In this document: positions 62,274 to 64,000 of the stretch, piece after piece | Layout of the letters: each line of letters opens with the position of its first letter | Position numbering within the stretch: position 1 is the stretch's first letter | Assembly (NCBI GenBank): GCA_963835085.1 | Contig: CAWIED010000001.1 | Span: 372,001-436,000 of the forward strand | DNA from: JBDIAG01 sp963835085 | Lineage (GTDB): Bacteria; Actinomycetota; Actinomycetes; Actinomycetales; CAWJMD01 | DNA length: 64,000 bases | Direction: 5' to 3' | Program-made: the position numbers and the translations under genes | The notes under the pieces: model-generated | Told to the model about the DNA's origin: nothing | Databases searched by the model: none | What the model saw: only the letters and a program-made list of their open reading frames with translations

Positions 62274-62409
62274 TCTCCCGGTTCGGCCGGGGGGAGCGAG
62301 CAGGGCGGCTTCGGACGGCTGGTCTGGCCCAGCGCTAGCCCAGCCCGGGAAGGCGTCGGTAGTGTCTTTGGGCGGTTTAGGTCCAGTGAGCCAGGCCCGA
62401 GTCTTGATG

Positions 62410-62596
62410 CTATGACGATGCCCCGCCCGCCGGGGCATCGTCAAAGCGCTTGATCGCGGGCGCCCAGCCCGGGTACTGGGCACCCCGTCGTCAACCCGCG
62501 CGGCGGGACATCGTCAAAGCGCTTGATCGCGGACGCCCAGCCCCGGGCACTAGGCACCCGTCGACCCGCCCCACCAGACGGGGCATCGCCATAGCG
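62410..62596. repeat. Dispersed hairpin copy 2 and 73-bp-period repeat units
   Basis: CTATGACGATGCCCCG (62410-62425) and CGGGGCATCGTCAAAG (62431-62446) form a 15-of-16-pair hairpin with a 5-nt loop, as at 39645. The right arm is then repeated at about 62504 and 62579. The unit beginning CGTCAAAGCGCTTGATCGCG at 62439 recurs at 62512, 73 bp on. Confidence 0.85.
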
Positions 62597-62738
62597 CGCT
62601 GCAGTGCACCGATCCCTGCGCCCTAACCTTCACGTCACTCTTGAGACTTCGAGAAATTTCAAGCCGACACGCGCGACACACCCCCGGAAATCCAACCGTT
62701 GTGATTCGCCACCTCTAGCGTCGTTCTCACGCAGCAAC

Positions 62739-62774
62739 TTGACATAACTATAACCCTCTAGTTGAGGGTCATAG
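62739..62774 (+). promoter_or_regulatory. Probable ftsZ promoter region with imperfect palindrome
   Basis: TTGACA at 62739-62744, overlapping an imperfect palindrome 62748-62774: CTAT-a-ACCCTC, five-base loop, GAGGGT-c-ATAG. A -10 at ideal distance is not obvious. The palindrome may be an operator. ftsZ starts about 100 nt downstream. Confidence 0.45.
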
Positions 62775-62877
62775 TCCAGGATCGGCCGACGCGTCACCGG
62801 CGCGACACGCCAACCGCAGCACCCACGAACACAGCACACAGACACCGGGCAGCAGAGCAAGGAAGAGGGCAGAAACC

Positions 62878-64000
62878 GTGGCAGCACCCCAGAACTACCT
62901 GGCGGTCATCAAGGTCGTCGGTATCGGTGGCGGCGGGGTCAACGCCGTCAACCGGATGATCGAGGTCGGCCTCAAAGGCGTCGAGTTCATCGCCATCAAC
63001 ACCGACGCGCAGGCACTCCTGATGAGCGACGCCGACGTCAAGCTCGACATCGGTCGCGAGCTCACCCGTGGCCTCGGCGCGGGCGCCGACCCCGAGGTGG
63101 GTCGCAAGGCCGCCGAAGACCACGCCAACGAGATCGAAGAGGTGATCAAGGGCGCCGACATGGTCTTCGTCACCGCGGGCGAGGGTGGTGGCACCGGCAC
63201 CGGCGGTGCGCCCGTCGTCGCCAAGATCGCGCGCACGCTCGGCGCGCTCACCATCGGCGTCGTCACCCGTCCGTTCACCTTCGAGGGCCGCCGTCGCGCC
63301 ACCTTCGCCGAGGCAGGCATCGACGGCCTCCGCGAAGAGGTCGACACCCTCATCGTCATCCCCAACGACCGGCTGCTGTCGATCAGCGATCGGGCCGTCT
63401 CGATGATGGACGCCTTCCGCGCGGCCGACCAGGTGCTGCTCTCCGGTGTGCAGGGCATCTCCGACCTGATCACCACGCCGGGCCTGATCAACGTCGACTT
63501 CGCCGACGTCAAGTCCGTCATGCAGGGTGCGGGCTCGGCCCTCATGGGCATCGGTTCCGCGCGCGGCGAAGACCGGGCGGTCCAGGCCGCCGAGATGGCG
63601 ATCAGCTCGCCGCTGCTCGAGGCCAGCATCGACGGTGCGCACGGTGTGCTGCTGTCGTTCCAGGGTGGTTCTGACCTCGGTCTGTTCGAGATCAACGAAG
63701 CCGCTCGGCTGGTGCAGGAGGCCGCCCACCCCGAGGCCAACATCATCTTCGGCACGGTCATCGACGACGCCCTGGGCGACGAGGTGCGGGTCACGGTCAT
63801 CGCCGCAGGCTTCGACGGAGGTCGTCCCAACCGGCGGCGCGACGAGCGCGAGGCGCGTGCCAGCCGCCAGGGTGGCCCGTCGGGTCATGTGGCGCCCACC
63901 GTGCCGCCCCGCCCCCAGCCCCGGCAGGAGCGCGCTGACGAGCGGCTCAGCTCGTTCACTCCCCGGGCCACCCCGGCCCCGGTGCAGCGCCCCGAGCCGG
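62878..64000 (+). CDS. ftsZ: Cell division GTPase FtsZ, 3' end outside window
   Basis: Tubulin-like protein that forms the division ring. 374 codons are present: GIGGGGVNAVNRM, GTP-binding GGGTGTG at 103-109, the T7 region with NVDFADVKSVM, and the GTPase domain through VIAAGFDG; the Arg/Pro-rich linker has begun, while the C-terminal binding peptide is beyond the window. GTG 62878 with GGAAGAGG upstream. Its separation from ftsQ by the iron operon is unusual for actinobacteria. Confidence 0.97.
   Translation, partial: MAAPQNYLAVIKVVGIGGGGVNAVNRMIEVGLKGVEFIAINTDAQALLMSDADVKLDIGRELTRGLGAGADPEVGRKAAEDHANEIEEVIKGADMVFVTAGEGGGTGTGGAPVVAKIARTLGALTIGVVTRPFTFEGRRRATFAEAGIDGLREEVDTLIVIPNDRLLSISDRAVSMMDAFRAADQVLLSGVQGISDLITTPGLINVDFADVKSVMQGAGSALMGIGSARGEDRAVQAAEMAISSPLLEASIDGAHGVLLSFQGGSDLGLFEINEAARLVQEAAHPEANIIFGTVIDDALGDEVRVTVIAAGFDGGRPNRRRDEREARASRQGGPSGHVAPTVPPRPQPRQERADERLSSFTPRATPAPVQRPEP

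Larger units (their letters stand above)
62274..62877. other. Repeat-rich intergenic region upstream of ftsZ
   Basis: 604 nt without a gene. The first part holds the dispersed hairpin and 73-bp repeats (62410-62596); 62600-62740 shows nothing recognisable; the last part is AT-rich and carries the probable ftsZ promoter and an imperfect palindrome at 62748. ftsZ must be transcribed from here, since efeUOB separates it from ftsQ. Confidence 0.6.

Noticed and set aside
1..64000. tRNA or rRNA genes, insertion sequences, phage genes
   Set aside because: Looked for T-loop consensus, transposase motifs and integrases; none found.

Overview
The window is high-GC actinobacterial chromosome. The gene content points to the order Propionibacteriales or a close relative: a PPi-dependent phosphofructokinase, ThyX, a DAP-type MurE (DNPR motif), class II DAHP synthase, PASTA kinase, GAF-ANTAR proteins and an IdeR-like iron box. 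The family assignment is inference. Genes are tightly packed, often with 1 or 4 nt overlaps and GTG/TTG starts. No tRNA, rRNA, insertion sequence or CRISPR array was found.

Layout. Bases 1-6400 (minus): PPi-phosphofructokinase, thyX, classical two-domain argA and a PLP decarboxylase (cut by the window edge), preceded by a transpeptidase lipoprotein. Bases 6500-17200: stress membrane protein, aroG, LysM/transglycosylase and PASTA kinase, a small HTH protein, polyprenyl synthase plus CrtI-like oxidoreductase, metF and ybaK; this resembles the neighbourhood upstream of the mycobacterial dcw cluster. Bases 17200-19250: cardiolipin-synthase-like protein and a Rieske lipoprotein. Bases 19560-28700: a DNA-damage module (DUF6504, SAV_6107-type HEPN protein, very long DnaE2-like polymerase, methyltransferase, Pol IV, DUF3040) behind an SOS-like box. 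Bases 29100-33900 (minus): moxR-DUF58-transglutaminase operon, divergent from mraZ.

Bases 34300-64000 hold the division/cell-wall (dcw) cluster: mraZ, rsmH, ftsL, ftsI, murE, murF, mraY, murD, ftsW, murG, murC, ftsQ and ftsZ (cut by the window end). It is interrupted twice. A 7 kb minus-strand block (F420-type oxidoreductase, methyltransferase, sensor kinase and regulator, two GAF-ANTAR proteins, a small ORF) separates ftsI from murE. An iron-uptake operon efeUOB with its own IdeR-like promoter separates ftsQ from ftsZ. A 480-bp gap also splits murD from ftsW.

The most interesting signals are not genes. (i) Three-repeat MraZ-type boxes overlap the -10 regions of both divergent promoters, mraZ and moxR. 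(ii) A 27-bp tandem-repeat family occurs in two intergenic sites and, in frame, inside murE. (iii) Tandem repeats cover gene ends or the intergenic space at four of the five convergent gene junctions. (iv) Dispersed repeats with a 73-bp period and two 97-bp inverted-repeat elements lie between genes. (v) ftsQ, the CrtI-like gene and dnaE2 also carry in-frame repeat expansions. All alignments were made by eye; no searches were run.
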